From Candidatus Omnitrophota bacterium (GTDB lineage: Bacteria > Hinthialibacterota > Hinthialibacteria > Hinthialibacterales > Hinthialibacteraceae), in NCBI GenBank assembly GCA_016934335.1, contig JAFGTC010000021.1, positions 1 to 34,319 on the forward strand: a stretch of 34,319 nucleotides of DNA, written 5' to 3'. Under the pieces are notes generated by a model. The model did not search any database, was not told the DNA's origin, and saw only the letters and a program-made list of their open reading frames with translations. Positions 33,849 through 34,319 of this stretch are shown here, in pieces. The translations under genes and the position numbers were made by a program. How positions within the stretch are numbered: the first letter of the stretch is position 1; every line of letters begins with the position of its first letter.

Positions 33849-34319
33849 TTACGGCCCGATGGCGATGATGTCGCCTGTGCTCGAAGTGCCGTTGGAAGGC
33901 TCATATACCAGATCTGACAGTTCATAGTCGCCGTCACGTACGCCAGCCAGTTTGTAATCGCTGAAACGGGCGCCGGTATATTCCAGTTCATTTAACTCGC
34001 CGCCGTCGATTCCGGCCAGACCGTCGCCGCCGTCAGGACCGTAACTGGTCATGATGTAATAGCTCTGTCCGTCCGAACCGTAGCCGTAGCCCTGTTCGCT
34101 TCCATCGCCGCGGAACGGATCGAATGGAATGGAAGAGATATAAGCGACTGGGGTGGTCAGATACATACGACGTCCGCTGCGGCTGTTGCCGATCAGAATG
34201 TGCGCAATGTTCAATTGCGCTGCGCCTGACGCCGCATCATCATCCATGCCGCGATACTGCGTATTCTTGATCGAACGATCTGTATTCATCGGCATATACT
34301 GGTTGTTGTCGATGAAGAA
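33849..34319 (-). CDS. Type II secretion/type IV pilus pseudopilin-like protein, C-terminal part
   Basis: The frame is open to the window edge, so the N-terminal prepilin signal and hydrophobic helix are outside. The first visible residues, 'FFIDNNQYMP', match the end of the pilin helix and the 'YxxDNxxYP' turn found in GspG-like pseudopilins. 'YLTTPVAYISSIPFDPF' is the 'LT.P..Yl..lP.DPf' segment and 'YYIMTSYGPDGGDG' the 'y.i.S.GPDg..g' calcium-loop region common in the many pseudopilins of Lentisphaerae, Planctomycetes and related phyla. A methionine at 34295 could be mistaken for the start. The tail after residue 120 is Gly/Asp-rich. A strong terminator follows. Confidence 0.85.
   Translation of the reverse strand, partial: FFIDNNQYMPMNTDRSIKNTQYRGMDDDAASGAAQLNIAHILIGNSRSGRRMYLTTPVAYISSIPFDPFRGDGSEQGYGYGSDGQSYYIMTSYGPDGGDGLAGIDGGELNELEYTGARFSDYKLAGVRDGDYELSDLVYEPSNGTSSTGDIIAIGP

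Overview
The window is a gene-dense, chromosomal-type stretch of a bacterium with roughly 50-55 % G+C. It carries about 26 protein genes, and no RNA gene, insertion sequence, CRISPR array or phage gene was seen. The gene content suggests a free-living, probably uncultivated bacterium of the PVC/Omnitrophota/Sumerlaeota/Hinthialibacterota kind: a secreted protein with Pro-Thr linkers, a pseudopilin of the short 'IDNNQYMP' type, a GH172/DUF2961 protein, a nickel superoxide dismutase and a two-subunit glycine decarboxylase. The phylum is a guess from gene content only.

Layout. (1) 1-3201, plus strand: end of gcvH, then gcvPA and gcvPB of the glycine cleavage system, closed by a hairpin shared with the convergent mnmE. 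(2) 3317-5241, minus: a small response regulator followed by the tRNA-modification GTPase mnmE. (3) 5624-8598, minus: a deoxyribosyltransferase-like gene and a fused PHP phosphoesterase/GT4 glycosyltransferase. (4) 8912-9397, plus: a CxxCxxxCC cluster protein with a histone-H1-like Lys/Ala tail. (5) 9439-14885, minus: a large secreted protein with a broken metzincin motif, xylulokinase, and a membrane GT2 glycosyltransferase. (6) 15042-22498, minus: a heme cluster in the order hemA-hemE-hemN-hemG/Y-hemH-hemC. (7) 22793-25427, minus: a WecG/TagA glycosyltransferase fused to the non-catalytic half of a polyprenyl glycosylphosphotransferase, then a FemAB/GNAT-like protein. (8) 25662-30915, plus: queD-queE-queC (preQ0 synthesis), overlapping a GH172-like lipoprotein gene and a GT-C (GT39-type) membrane glycosyltransferase. 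(9) 31094-32488, minus: nickel superoxide dismutase sodN, its maturation protease, and a STAS protein. (10) 32676-33611, minus: a conserved protein with deoxyhypusine-synthase-like features. (11) 33849 to the end, minus: the C-terminal part of a pseudopilin with a strong terminator.

How the genes work together. The heme genes cover glutamyl-tRNA reduction, hydroxymethylbilane formation and all steps from uroporphyrinogen III to heme. hemL, hemB and hemD must lie elsewhere. HemN together with a HemY-type oxidase and HemH points to the classical protoporphyrin route. The three que genes take the GTP-derived precursor to preQ0; folE and queF are not here. SodN and its protease form a complete pair for making mature nickel superoxide dismutase. 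Several glycosyltransferases suggest investment in surface polysaccharide. The most unusual items are the truncated WecG fusion, the secreted pseudo-metzincin with paired C-terminal repeats, the lysine-tailed cysteine-cluster protein, and the inverted repeat around the sodN promoter.
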